DNA of 45,186 nucleotides from Candidatus Methanocrinis natronophilus (GCA_029167045.1 JARFPK010000018.1:1-45186), one strand, 5' to 3'. Numbered from the stretch's first letter, positions 1-8,167 are shown. The notes: a model not told the origin generated them from the sequence alone. Translations and numbers: made by a program.

Positions 1-2
1 GC

Positions 3-1115
3 TCCGTCGCCGCCGAGGCAGCGGCTAGGCGGGGGGCGCAGGTCGTCCTGATCGAGAGGAAGAGGGAGGTCGGAACCCCCGTCCAGTGCGGCGGCTTCCT
101 CCCGGAGGTCTCTGAGCTGGAAGCTCTCCTCCCCCGCTCAGAGATCCCCGGATCCCTGGCTGATATTCCAGAGCGGTACATCCTAGCCAGGACCCGCCTG
201 CAGAGGATCTACTCCCCCTCGGGAGAGGCCAAGGAGTTCTCTGTCCGGGGAAGGGTCATAGATCGGAGGAGCTTCGACCGCCATCTCGTCTGGAAGGCGG
301 CCAGGGCCGGGGCAGAAGTCCTGGTGGGGACGAGGGCGGATCTCAGTGGTGGAAGCCTCCGTCTTTCGGGGGTGTACTCCGGGGAGGTGGAGGCCAGGGC
401 GATCATAGCCGCCGATGGTCCCTCCTCCGCCATCGCGAGGGTCTCAGGTCTGGCGGATAGAAGGCTGGTGGGGGTCTGTATCGAGTACGAGATGGCGGGA
501 TTAGATATCGATCCCGATGTGGTGGAGATGTACTTTGGGACCCGGTCTGCCCCCGGTGGTTACGCCTGGATCATCCCCCTGGGCGAAGACGTGGCGAACG
601 TGGGCGTAGGGACGATCCCCGCCCAGATCCGGGGCCGGAGGCTCGGGGACCTCCTCGACTCCTTCATAGCCGACCACAGGATCGCGAAGGAGAAGCTCCG
701 GGGGGGGAAGGTGACGGCGGTGATGAGGGGGCTAGTCCCGGCGGGGGGGATGCCGCCGGCGATTCAGAGGGATAAGGTCCTCCTGGCCGGAGACGCTGCC
801 GGGATGGTGATGGCCACCTCCGGGGGCGGGATACCCCTCGCCATAGTGGGGGGTGATATCGCTGGAGAGGTGGCGGCCTGCTACATCTCCGGGAATGGCT
901 CCCTGGCGGAGTACGAGGGCAGTATCGCGAAGGCGATGGGACGAGAGCTGCACAACTCCGTCAGGATCAGAGAGGTCGTCGAGAAGATGATGAGCTCCGA
1001 CCGGCTGATGGACGGCCTCTTCGCGATCCTCTCGCCAGACCAAATGAAGGCGACGATGAGAGGACAGATCCCCAGGGCCCTGGAGAGGGCTCATGAGATG
1101 ATGGCGAAGAGGTGA
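3..1115 (+). CDS. Geranylgeranyl reductase family flavoprotein (5' end outside window)
   Basis: The reading frame is open from base 3 to the TGA at 1113-1115, so the gene begins before the window and its N-terminal Rossmann glycine motif is missing. The visible part starts in the FAD domain and keeps family hallmarks: an early TPVQCGGFL segment (the P-x-x-C-G motif of archaeal geranylgeranyl reductases), AADGPSS, and a C-terminal LLAGDAAGMVMATSGGGI segment that binds FAD. Known members reduce the double bonds of geranylgeranyl chains of archaeal ether lipids (digeranylgeranylglycerophospholipid reductase) at the membrane. The ATG at 324 is internal and is not the start. Which family member this is, and its exact substrate, cannot be decided here; methanogens often carry several copies. 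Confidence 0.85.
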   Translation, partial: SVAAEAAARRGAQVVLIERKREVGTPVQCGGFLPEVSELEALLPRSEIPGSLADIPERYILARTRLQRIYSPSGEAKEFSVRGRVIDRRSFDRHLVWKAARAGAEVLVGTRADLSGGSLRLSGVYSGEVEARAIIAADGPSSAIARVSGLADRRLVGVCIEYEMAGLDIDPDVVEMYFGTRSAPGGYAWIIPLGEDVANVGVGTIPAQIRGRRLGDLLDSFIADHRIAKEKLRGGKVTAVMRGLVPAGGMPPAIQRDKVLLAGDAAGMVMATSGGGIPLAIVGGDIAGEVAACYISGNGSLAEYEGSIAKAMGRELHNSVRIREVVEKMMSSDRLMDGLFAILSPDQMKATMRGQIPRALERAHEMMAKR

Positions 1116-1153
1116 CGGGGGGTATGTAGCGAGCCCCGGCTCCAGTCCATCCT

Positions 1154-2470
1154 TCAGAGGGCGGTCGAGACGACGGCGAGGGTCGCGAAGATAAGGGAGG
1201 CGGTCCCCAGGACGTCCATGATGCTGGTTATCATCGGGATCGTCACGTTGTCGGGGTCGAAGCCGACCCTGACGAAGAAGAGGGTGAAGGAGTAGGTGAC
1301 GACGATGGCGAGGATGGTGGTGGATAGACCCGCCGCAAGACAGATCGTCATGATCTCGGAGAAGGCCAGGGCGTCCATCCCGAAGGCCCGTGATACCAGA
1401 TAGCCGAGAACTCCCAGGGTGGGAAATAGAAAGGCCGCCAGAACGAGGGTGCAGACGAAGTTGATCTTCGTCTCCTCCTCCAGCTTTCTTCCCATCTTGA
1501 TCATTCCCAGGTGATACGCCGACGTCAGCCTCGAGGAGAGGATCCCCCCCAGGTTTCCTCCGACGGCGTTGAAGACCGGTATCAGCAATAGGACCGTCGA
1601 GAAGGCTAAGAGCATATCCTCGTAGATGCCCATGAAGAGACCAGCCACGGTGCTGAAGAGGGTTGCGGTCATCAGCACCGGCATCGACTGTCGGACGATC
1701 CTGGCCGTCAGCTGGTGGTTTGAGCCGATGCCGTAGATGAAGGCTCCGGTAGATATTAAGATGAAAAAGAGGGTCCCCGCCATGGCGATGGGTTCGGCGA
1801 GGGTCGAGACCAAGATGGCGGTCCCGAAGAGGATGGGTATCGTGATCACGTCCCCGGCGACGGTGATGAAGGGGACGGAGATGTTGTCGGGGTCCCACCC
1901 CTTCCTGAAGCTCTTCTCGATGACCATAAGGGTGAAGGCGAGGAGTATGAGCCCCGAGAAGATGCTGCTCAATACCGATATCAGCACCAGATCGTATATG
2001 CTCAGGGTATCGAGGCCGACGGCGATGCCGAAGCCCTTCACCACCAGGGCGAGGACCAGGGAGACGGAGAGGACCTGGACCGCGACGCCTCCCACCTGCT
2101 GGCGGAGGGATCCGGACCTCCCTAGAGGTGGGGAGATCTCCCCGGTGTGGAGGCTCGTCCCGAGCCTCGCACCGAAGGTCCCGAAGATGGTCCCTCGCAT
2201 GTCAATGGCGCCCGGTATCAATATTATCAGACCGGGGTAGAGGGCGAGGAGGTGAGAGAGGTTGGCGAGGGAGAAGCCGGCGATCATCGAGGTGACGGCG
2301 CAGATCGCCAGGGCAAAAAAGCTCTGTTTAACGATCTTTGGTATCCTCGACAGAGGTGCGCCGAAGCCGGCTTCGACGGTCCGATCCGTCGGCATGGCCA
2401 CTAATATCGATTGATCCGCGGCCCCTCTGGAGAGGAGCGAAACCTCTTCTCTCGCCTCGAACTCGACCAT
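1154..2470 (-). CDS. MgtE/SLC41-type divalent cation transporter, two integral domains
   Basis: The 438-aa protein contains two copies of the MgtE integral membrane domain and no obvious N-domain or CBS pair. The first half has a PGAIDMRGTIFGTFGARL segment and the second a PVFNAVGGNLGGILSSRL segment. These equivalent polar signatures mark the ion-conducting helices in MgtE/SLC41 transporters. About ten hydrophobic helices are visible. The arrangement resembles eukaryotic SLC41 and archaeal double-domain MgtE more than bacterial dimeric MgtE. The likely role is Mg2+ (or other divalent cation) transport across the cytoplasmic membrane. The ATG at 2470 is preceded by GAGAGG about 10 nt upstream. 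The gene converges on the lipid reductase and lies downstream of S6e on the same strand with a 176-nt gap. Confidence 0.82.
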   Translation of the reverse strand: MVEFEAREEVSLLSRGAADQSILVAMPTDRTVEAGFGAPLSRIPKIVKQSFFALAICAVTSMIAGFSLANLSHLLALYPGLIILIPGAIDMRGTIFGTFGARLGTSLHTGEISPPLGRSGSLRQQVGGVAVQVLSVSLVLALVVKGFGIAVGLDTLSIYDLVLISVLSSIFSGLILLAFTLMVIEKSFRKGWDPDNISVPFITVAGDVITIPILFGTAILVSTLAEPIAMAGTLFFILISTGAFIYGIGSNHQLTARIVRQSMPVLMTATLFSTVAGLFMGIYEDMLLAFSTVLLLIPVFNAVGGNLGGILSSRLTSAYHLGMIKMGRKLEEETKINFVCTLVLAAFLFPTLGVLGYLVSRAFGMDALAFSEIMTICLAAGLSTTILAIVVTYSFTLFFVRVGFDPDNVTIPMITSIMDVLGTASLIFATLAVVSTAL

Positions 2471-2646
2471 GAGCCGGACCTCTCATAGCTTTAGGCGGGG
2501 GGTCTGGTGGCTGGGCCTCTTCTGCCATGTCAGCTTCCTCCATCATCTCATCAGGGGATGCCCGTATTCGCCGACGGGCATATTATGAGGGGGCCAAAAG
2601 GCAAACCTGGTCCTATTATCCGTCGGATCGGGCCTAGGAAGGTCCC

Positions 2647-3036
2647 TCACTCGGCGGGGGCGGCTCCCAAAAGCTCCTCCACCGATTTGGCGCCCCGTTC
2701 TTTGATCTTGGCGTTTATCTGACCGACGTCAGCCGATATGTCCCGGCCGTGGACCGTCTTCCTCTTCCTCTTTCCCTTCTCGGAAGGGTGGTACCCGGTC
2801 CCACCGGCGATGAGGATCTTCCTCCTCTTGGACCCGGGGAGGTCGCGGCGGAGGGGGAAACCTTCCCGGTCGCTCCCACCGGTGATCTCAATCGAGTAGC
2901 CGGGCATACCCACGACATCGCCTTCGATGACGTCGCCGATCTTTCGGCCGAGGAACTTGTTGGCGGCGGCGTCCTTCGCCTCCACCTGATAAGCTTTCCC
3001 GCTCTTGGGATCTGATATAACGACTCTGAAGTCCAT
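2647..3036 (-). CDS. rps6e: 30S ribosomal protein S6e
   Basis: The 129-aa protein begins MDFRVVISDPKSGKAYQVE and contains GMPGYSIEITGGSD, a GFPLRRDLPG segment and the basic RKRKTVHG stretch, all typical of archaeal and eukaryotic S6e. It belongs to the small ribosomal subunit. I start it at the ATG at 3036 because GAGGG lies about 5 nt upstream. A TTG at 3051 would add five residues (MRGKK) but would consume that ribosome binding site. A TATA-like box lies about 45 nt upstream. Family length for archaeal S6e is about 125-140 aa, so the gene is complete. Confidence 0.95.
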   Translation of the reverse strand: MDFRVVISDPKSGKAYQVEAKDAAANKFLGRKIGDVIEGDVVGMPGYSIEITGGSDREGFPLRRDLPGSKRRKILIAGGTGYHPSEKGKRKRKTVHGRDISADVGQINAKIKERGAKSVEELLGAAPAE

Positions 3037-3080
3037 CTTTTTCCCTCGCAACTGAACAGGGCCAGACTACGGCCCATCAA

Positions 3081-3089
3081 CATATAAAA
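3081..3089 (-). promoter_or_regulatory. TATA box of rps6e
   Basis: On the minus strand the sequence reads GTTTTATATG, a good archaeal TATA element, about 45 nt before the S6e start codon. This would give a 5' leader of roughly 20 nt. The call rests on sequence and position only. Confidence 0.5.
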
Positions 3090-3123
3090 CCTTATCCGGG
3101 ATGGCGAGCCTCTGCCATCCAGC

Positions 3124-4314
3124 TCATCGATCTGGAGGCTTCGGCGACCTAGCCCTCCCGGTCACAGGCCCCACCTCTGATATGGCGCGGTGAGAGGGGA
3201 TCTCCTCCAGGAGGTCCCCTTCCTTCAGGGGCCGGTCCACCATCACCGCATAGATCCTGTAGACGGTCCCCTCCACGGCGTCGCATCGGGTCGACCATCT
3301 GCCGTCGCGGTTCGGCTCTAGCCTCTTGGCCACCTGGAGCTGGTCGTCGTCACACCTCACCAGGACGTAAAGCTGCTTCTTCGTTCCCCGGATCCTGCTG
3401 GATTGACCTTCTACGAGGCCGCCCCACCTATCCTCTCCATCCCGGGGGAAGCTGATCTTGACGGAGTTGGTGAGCCGAGATCGGGCCCATGTGGCGATGG
3501 ACCCTGATCCGATCAGAAAGGAGAGGAAGGCGACGACGATCAGGAGCTTTCTGTAGTTCTCCTCCCAGAAATCGTCTCCTCGACCCGATGGCGTCGTGAC
3601 GTTCGTAAAGGAGTTCGCAGGGCTGGCATCTTCGACGGAAGGCCGATCCCCCATGGGATCCGAGACGTCCTGGCCAGGATCCGTCTCGGCCGTCGCGACG
3701 GTTGCCGGCCATCTGGGGGTGAGGGTAACGGCAACGCTCCTGGTGGCATCAGAGAAGTCGACGACGTTGAACCAGTTCCAGTGCCCGTGGAGATGAACCT
3801 CTACCAGATGGCTATCCGGCACCACCGTGGCCAGGAAAGGGGTGACGCCGTAGAAGATCCCGTTGATGTAGACCTCGGCCCCCGGGGGGTCTGAAACGAC
3901 GGGAACTCTGACGTAAGGGGCCCTCTTCTCTTCGATCTGGCCCGGATCCCTCCAAGATAGGTCGGATCCGAGCCCCTCCTTAGGAGCGTCTTCTGAAGCT
4001 GGAGCGGGGCCGGTGGCCTCCGTCTCCTCCGTAGAGGCCTTACCGATCTCCTCCGGAAGATGGGATGCAGGGTCCCACATCTCATCTGATGGCACCCGGC
4101 CCGGTGCCAAACTGCTCTGAGCTCTATCTATCAGCTCGTCTATGTCTACGGGACCTTCGCCGTAGTATCCTATCCTGTAGATGGGACGCGGCCCGGACCC
4201 GAGGTTGATCGTCTCCGAGCCGCCCGACTCATAAGATACGGCGGCGGGAGCCATGGCCGCAGAGAGTATCAGCAGAAAGGCCAGAGATAGAAGTTGGCGA
4301 ATCAACGTCCCCAC
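3124..4314 (-). CDS. Exported PEGA-domain protein with a transmembrane anchor
   Basis: The 396-aa protein starts with a clear signal peptide (LLSLAFLLILSAAMAPAAV). An acidic linker follows, then a PEGA domain at about residues 135-200, recognisable from the VVSDPPGAEVYINGIFYG segment. A single membrane helix (LLIVVAFLSFLIGSGSIA) lies near residue 265, and the soluble C-terminal part has about 100 residues. PEGA domains are small beta-sandwiches found in archaeal and bacterial surface proteins. The topology suggests an extracellular PEGA domain and a cytoplasmic tail. The start is GTG at 4314. I cannot assign a molecular function. Confidence 0.7.
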   Translation of the reverse strand: MGTLIRQLLSLAFLLILSAAMAPAAVSYESGGSETINLGSGPRPIYRIGYYGEGPVDIDELIDRAQSSLAPGRVPSDEMWDPASHLPEEIGKASTEETEATGPAPASEDAPKEGLGSDLSWRDPGQIEEKRAPYVRVPVVSDPPGAEVYINGIFYGVTPFLATVVPDSHLVEVHLHGHWNWFNVVDFSDATRSVAVTLTPRWPATVATAETDPGQDVSDPMGDRPSVEDASPANSFTNVTTPSGRGDDFWEENYRKLLIVVAFLSFLIGSGSIATWARSRLTNSVKISFPRDGEDRWGGLVEGQSSRIRGTKKQLYVLVRCDDDQLQVAKRLEPNRDGRWSTRCDAVEGTVYRIYAVMVDRPLKEGDLLEEIPSHRAISEVGPVTGRARSPKPPDR

Positions 4315-4358
4315 AGCCGCAGCTTGATCATGAGAGATCTTATACCCTATGGTCAGAT

Positions 4359-5351
4359 TCAGCGGAGGTCTCTCATGATGCCGTACTCCAGGAGGGACGA
4401 TATCGGCGCGGTCGTGATCTCGGCCCCTTCCTCCTCGGCAGCCACCACGGCGTTGACGCCGCCACAGAAGGCGATCCCCACCTTTCCGGAGGCTACGGGG
4501 CAGCCCATATTGGGCTCTCCGGGCTCGCTGATCCTCATAAGCCCTCCGATCCCGACCCCCTTCGCTCGTTCGAGGAGATCCCTGGCCTGATCGATGGCGG
4601 TGACCGGGATCTCCCGGGAGTTGGCCAACAGACCGCCGTCACCGGTTTTTGCGGCCTCGCTCACCCTCGTCGTCTTTCGCGACATGAATACCCGCATGGG
4701 ATCGAGGGAAGATCCGGCGTAGGCTATCAGGTCCGTGAACTCGCAGAGCGCCCCTTCCCTCACCTCCACCACCCCCGCGAAGGTGGTATTTACGGGAATT
4801 CCCGACGATAGGAGCATCCCGTCCAGGGTGATGCTGCAGACGGTGGAGATGCCGAGAAAACCCGGGGGGATCAGGATGGACCCCATCTCTTCGCCCTCAT
4901 CCTGAATCAAGACCCGTCTACTGACGGTGAAGCCTGCGTCAAATACCCGCGCCATAGTCTCAAGAGCCCTCTCGGAGTCCCTCTTATTCAGGAGGCTGGT
5001 GTTGACCACCACCCTCTTCTCCCCGGCGTCGGGATCGAAGGACGACCGGTACATGTACTCCTCGATCCGGGTGTTGACGAACCCCACCCTGTCGTCGACG
5101 AGGGCGTCGGAGAGCTCTCTCTTCCCCAGAGGGGTGAGGGTCCGGCCGCTGTAACCCTCCTTCCTGGTGAACCCCAGCTCGTCCATGATCTTGAGGTTGT
5201 ACCGCACCGCCCTCTCACCCACCTCATAGCCCCTGTTGGAGAGCTCGTCGGAGATGGCCCTGGCCCCGACGGGCTTCTCCGAGGCGTTTATCACCCGGAG
5301 GATCTCTATCAGCCGCCGCTGGCTGGTATGGGGTCTGGTGAGGAGCTTCAT
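4359..5351 (-). CDS. nrpR: NrpR-type nitrogen regulator, winged helix plus one NrpR domain
   Basis: The 330-aa protein has an N-terminal winged-helix segment (residues 1-80, SQRRLIEILRVINASEKPV through DELGFTRKEG) followed by one NrpR regulatory domain (formerly DUF128). NrpR represses nitrogen-assimilation genes and is relieved by 2-oxoglutarate in Methanococcus and Methanosarcina. A protein with one HTH and one NrpR domain resembles NrpRI of Methanosarcina, where a separate NrpRII without HTH partners it; no NrpRII is in this window. I start it at ATG 5351: it sits about 30 nt after a TATA box and is preceded by GGCAGAG. The longer ORF to 5465 would run through the tRNA-Gln gene, so its N-terminal extension is not credible. 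Confidence 0.8.
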   Translation of the reverse strand: MKLLTRPHTSQRRLIEILRVINASEKPVGARAISDELSNRGYEVGERAVRYNLKIMDELGFTRKEGYSGRTLTPLGKRELSDALVDDRVGFVNTRIEEYMYRSSFDPDAGEKRVVVNTSLLNKRDSERALETMARVFDAGFTVSRRVLIQDEGEEMGSILIPPGFLGISTVCSITLDGMLLSSGIPVNTTFAGVVEVREGALCEFTDLIAYAGSSLDPMRVFMSRKTTRVSEAAKTGDGGLLANSREIPVTAIDQARDLLERAKGVGIGGLMRISEPGEPNMGCPVASGKVGIAFCGGVNAVVAAEEEGAEITTAPISSLLEYGIMRDLR

Positions 5352-5380
5352 CTCTGCCAGTGGACCCCAGGCGGGCAAGC

Positions 5381-5390
5381 GCATATATAT
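5381..5390. promoter_or_regulatory. Palindromic TATA box between nrpR and tRNA-Gln
   Basis: GCATATATAT is almost self-complementary and could serve both directions. It is 30 nt from the chosen nrpR start on the minus strand and about 55 nt before tRNA-Gln on the plus strand. Use by nrpR fits the usual archaeal TATA-to-start spacing. Use by the tRNA would need a longer precursor leader. Confidence 0.45.
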
Positions 5391-5443
5391 CTTATGCAGA
5401 TAGACTTGCAGTCGACCCTCGCGAGGCCCGGGAGCGGCGTTGA

Positions 5444-5516
5444 AGTCCCGTGGGGTAGTGGTCAATCCTGCAGGCCTTTGGAGCCTGGGACGGTGGTTCG
5501 AATCCGCCCGGGACTA
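5444..5516 (+). tRNA. tRNA-Gln (TTG)
   Basis: The acceptor stem AGTCCCG pairs with CGGGACT. The anticodon stem CAGGC/GCCTG closes the loop CTTTGGA with anticodon TTG at 5478-5480, which reads CAA glutamine codons. The T arm GGTGG-TTCGAAT-CCGCC is intact. There is no encoded CCA and no intron. The discriminator base is A5516. Confidence 0.93.
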
Positions 5517-5696
5517 TTTTTCGCTCCCGGCCTCGCCAGGGGCTTCGGACGAAAGGGCTGGAGAGGCACCGACAAGGTACCGGCGAGGTACAAAACGTAC
5601 ATATAGGGGGCAGAAGCCTTGGATGGAGATGGCGGCCCGGACCTCCAGATAGCTTAAAGGCGTTCTTGGAGCAGATCGGACCCCAAAGGGAGAAGC

Positions 5697-5771
5697 GCTC
5701 CGGTAGTGTAGTCCGGCCAATCATTCCGGCCTTTCGAGCCGAAGACCCGGGTTCAAATCCCGGCCGGAGCA
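5697..5771 (+). tRNA. tRNA-Glu (TTC)
   Basis: The acceptor stem GCTCCGG pairs with CCGGAGC. The anticodon loop CTTTCGA carries TTC at 5733-5735. The T arm CCGGG-TTCAAAT-CCCGG is perfect. The outermost anticodon-stem pair is C5726 against A5742, a mismatch where archaeal tRNA-Glu normally pairs. CCA is not encoded. A possible TATA element (CTTAAAGG at about 5653) lies about 40 nt upstream. The tRNA-Gln and tRNA-Glu genes are separated by 180 nt with no convincing ORF between them. Confidence 0.93.
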
Positions 5772-6186
5772 TAACGCCCTTTTTAATCTCTGCAGAGTCG
5801 CTGCATACCTCTCTTTTGGAGAACCCGGAGAAATGGACTTTTATGACTTCATCTCAAAAGAAATCTTTCCCGGACGCCCGGGTGGGTTTGGACCGACCTA
5901 TTCTCGATTGGAGGGCGCGTTCGTAGTGATCGGTTCATCATGACAGATCCATCTCGGATGAGATCTGAGAGCCGCCAGAATGGGGGAGGGTTTCAACTCT
6001 CCCCGCCAGCTATCCCGACGAAAAAGTATAACTACTTGAATGTAAAAGCTGGTTTCATATCACGCTGCTAAAGCGATATAACCTGTCAGGCAGGGTGAAA
6101 TCTTTGCAGGCTCTTTCGCCGACGAACTGAACTAGTCGGGGTGTGGGCGCTGCAGTTTATCGATCAACTGTATAGGTGGGAGAACA
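5772..6186 (+). other. Intergenic region before the first sheath-like gene
   Basis: This 415-nt stretch has no convincing gene. It holds a weak hairpin (AGATC..CATC/GATG.AGATCT, about 5945-5970), a GGGGAG/CTCCCC hairpin at about 5983-6005, and a possible BRE/TATA element (CGAAAAAGTATAAC, about 6018-6031). It lacks the TATA-plus-leader arrangement found before the second and third sheath-like genes. Only the last few bases before 6187 (GGTGGGA) match those genes. Confidence 0.4.
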
Positions 6187-6930
6187 ACGAGGAGAGAAGT
6201 AGCTATTTTGTTGGTAGCTTGCATCGCCCTGGTGGGGATGGCAGGCGCGGCCAACTACATGTACGAGAAGGCCAACATCAAGGGCGTTGGCTACAAAAAC
6301 GTAGAGATCATCATTCAGACTCAGGCCGGCCTGCATGGAAACAAGCTGGTCGAGAAGGAGTCTGGAAGCGGAAACGTCATAACCCAGAGGATGGAGCTCG
6401 AGGCCAACAGGGATCCCTTCTTCAAACCTGACGACCCCTGCGCAGGCGCTGGCATCACTAGGAACTGCACTGACTACATCAGCTTCAAGAAGGAAGCCGA
6501 GTTTGAGTACATGCCCGTGAGCTACCAGACCGGCACCTACGACCAGAAGTGGATCGAGAAGCTCTGCGTCCAGAACTACTACATCGGAGCCGTTGTGGTC
6601 GAGATGTACACCCACGCCGAGCACCTCCAGAAGACCACCGAGGTCCATACCAGAAGGGACTGCGCTGACGTGGATGAGACCAGACTTGGAGATTCCAGGT
6701 GCGGCAACTGTACCGGCGCTCTTGAGGCGAACTTCAACTCCAACGTCATCGGTGTCGCTCACCTCGGATGGCTCTCCAAGGACCCCAATGTGAACTCCAA
6801 GGGGAGACACTACGAGTGGGGCCGCTCCGTTGAGGACCTGACGGGTGTCTTCTCCATCGAGAAGTTCATCCAGCTCTGGGGCAACGACACCTGCGGCGCT
6901 GTCCAGGTCGACTGGCTCCCCTGCATCTGA
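6187..6930 (+). CDS. Sheath-like envelope protein, copy 1 (no ATG; ACG at the homologous start)
   Basis: The 247-codon frame is nearly identical to copy 3 (8710-9453), differing at about a dozen residues. At the position of the copy-3 ATG this copy has ACG (6187-6189), preceded by the same GGTGGGA ribosome binding site. The frame is open back to a TAG at 6133 but contains no ATG or GTG; the first recognised start is TTG at 6208, which removes the charged n-region of the signal peptide. The mature part, after the AGAANYMY cleavage region, has eight cysteines, sequons NCT, NCT and NDT, and intact downstream sequence with a terminator. It may use a weak non-AUG start, be a silent donor copy, or reflect a sequencing error. 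The cellular role is inferred from copies 2 and 3: an exported cell-surface protein. Confidence 0.6.
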   Translation, partial: TRREVAILLVACIALVGMAGAANYMYEKANIKGVGYKNVEIIIQTQAGLHGNKLVEKESGSGNVITQRMELEANRDPFFKPDDPCAGAGITRNCTDYISFKKEAEFEYMPVSYQTGTYDQKWIEKLCVQNYYIGAVVVEMYTHAEHLQKTTEVHTRRDCADVDETRLGDSRCGNCTGALEANFNSNVIGVAHLGWLSKDPNVNSKGRHYEWGRSVEDLTGVFSIEKFIQLWGNDTCGAVQVDWLPCI

Positions 6931-6934
6931 AGCC

Positions 6935-6960
6935 GGAAGTTCCCGCTTCCCCTTTTTTTT
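6935..6960 (+). terminator. Hairpin plus T-run after sheath-like copy 1
   Basis: GGAAG (6935-6939) pairs with CTTCC (6946-6950) across a 6-nt loop and is followed by eight T residues (6953-6960). It begins 5 nt after the stop codon of copy 1. A T-run alone can terminate archaeal transcription. Confidence 0.55.
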
Positions 6961-7143
6961 CTGGCTTTAATATCCGGTACTGGTCTGGCGGGCGCTTTTT
7001 TTAGGTTCTGTCGCTGAATTCTTTGCCATAACCCCAAAAAAAAGAGTCGGAAAGGTTAAACAAACATTTAATCGAATTTTTCTCCCTGAATCAGACTTTA
7101 TTTTGAGAAAAATCCCTAAATAGTTCTAAATATCTCCGATACA
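6961..7143. other. AT-rich intergenic DNA between sheath-like copies 1 and 2
   Basis: This stretch is much more A+T-rich than its surroundings (runs such as AAAAAAAAGAG, TTTAATCG and TTTATTTTGAG) and holds no ORF worth calling. It ends at the TATA box of copy 2, so it may include upstream promoter DNA. Confidence 0.4.
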
Positions 7144-7150
7144 TTTATAT
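7144..7150 (+). promoter_or_regulatory. TATA box of sheath-like copy 2
   Basis: TTTATAT lies 295 nt before the copy-2 ATG. An identical TTTATAT lies 299 nt before the copy-3 ATG, and the sequence between box and gene is recognisably related in the two copies. The matching positions support this as the real promoter of a long leader. Confidence 0.55.
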
Positions 7151-7171
7151 CAAATCGAATTCAAGGGGATC

Positions 7172-7438
7172 TCGCCCGGGAATATGACCCGGAGACGGAT
7201 CGAAATCGGGCGCTGGGCGATGAGCTCTCCACGGGGGTTGTGAGGCTTTTCGCTGGAGCGGGCCGGTTTGGCAGGATCAGCAGAGTCAACCCTTCGCTGG
7301 CGGTTTCTGGTCAGGGTACCGATAAGCACCTAATCGTAGGAGCGGAGCCTGGGTCTAAAAAACTGCTGCATTATAGGAGGCCGGCGCTGCTGGTATATGA
7401 ACGAGGGTATAGGATCAAGTGCAGAGGTGGGATATAGA
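7172..7438 (+). promoter_or_regulatory. Long 5' leader of sheath-like copy 2, related to that of copy 3
   Basis: The start is estimated at about 22-28 nt after the TATA box. Blocks shared with the copy-3 leader at matching distance from the ATG include GGGGGTTGTGAGGCTTTTCG followed by CTGGAG (7233-7258; 8502-8526 in copy 3), CCGAT..G..CCTAAT..T..AGGAGC (about 7318-7343), and ACGAGGGTATA followed by GAGGTGGGA just before the ATG. No convincing coding frame runs through it. Such a leader could control mRNA stability or translation of an abundant protein; this is inference. Confidence 0.45.
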
Positions 7439-8167
7439 ATGAATAGAGCACTGGCTATGCTGTTGGCCGCCTCCATCGCCCTTATGGGGATGGCAGGCGC
7501 TGCCAACTACATGTACGAGAAGTCGAATATCAAGGGCGTCGGCTACAAGAACTCTGAGATCATCATCCAGACTCAGGCAGGCCTGGCCGGAAACAAGCTC
7601 GTCCAGAAGGAGTCAGGATCCGGGAACGTCATCACCCACAGGATGGAGCTGGAGGTCCAGAGAGACCCCTACGGACCTGCTGGAGGAAATAGGAACGAAG
7701 GCTGCCAGGACTACATCAACTTCTCCAAGGAGGCTGAGTTTGAGTACATGCCCGTCAGCTACCAGACCGGCACCTACGACCAGAAGTGGATCGATAAGCT
7801 CTGCGTCCAGAACTACTATATCGGAGCCGTCGTCGTCGAGATGTACACCCACGCCGAACACCTCCAGAAGACCACTGAGGTAAAGACGAGAAGGGACTCA
7901 GGAGATGCCGAGGAGACGTCTCTCAGTGGCTCCAGGTGCGGCGACTGTACCGGCGCTCTCGAGGCGAACTTCAACTCCAACGTCATCGGTGTCGCTCACC
8001 TCGGATGGCTCTCCAAGGACCCCAACGTGAACTCCAAGGGGAGACATTACGAGTGGGGCCGCTCTGTTGAGGACCTGACGGGTGTCTTCTCCATCGAGAA
8101 GTTCATCCAGCTCTGGGGCAACGACACCTGCGGGGCTGTCCAGGTCGACTGGCTCCCCTGCATCTGA
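7439..8167 (+). CDS. Sheath-like envelope protein, copy 2
   Basis: The 242-aa exported protein starts at ATG 7439 after GAGGTGGGA. The signal peptide is MNRALAMLLAASIALMGMAGA, and the mature protein begins near ANYMYEK. Its last ~150 residues are almost identical to copies 1 and 3. It differs in a divergent patch (DPYGPAGGNRNEG) and in RRDSGD. It has six cysteines where copies 1 and 3 have eight, and only one sequon (NDT). The aromatic and beta-prone composition (IKGVGYKN, EYMPVSYQTGTYDQK, YYIGAVVVEMYTH) fits a beta-rich surface polymer. Methanothrix is known to be enclosed in an amyloid sheath built of one major protein (MspA). I propose these paralogs as candidates but cannot verify identity without a search. 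An upstream in-frame ATG at 7397 would lie in the leader and is not preferred. Confidence 0.75.
   Translation: MNRALAMLLAASIALMGMAGAANYMYEKSNIKGVGYKNSEIIIQTQAGLAGNKLVQKESGSGNVITHRMELEVQRDPYGPAGGNRNEGCQDYINFSKEAEFEYMPVSYQTGTYDQKWIDKLCVQNYYIGAVVVEMYTHAEHLQKTTEVKTRRDSGDAEETSLSGSRCGDCTGALEANFNSNVIGVAHLGWLSKDPNVNSKGRHYEWGRSVEDLTGVFSIEKFIQLWGNDTCGAVQVDWLPCI

Noticed and set aside
732-1898. 388-aa open frame on the minus strand across the lipid reductase and the MgtE-type gene
   Set aside because: It overlaps two clear genes and is a Arg/His/Pro-rich low-complexity shadow, as expected in high-GC DNA.
5444-5465. First codons of the long nrpR ORF
   Set aside because: They lie inside tRNA-Gln on the other strand, so translation must start further downstream.
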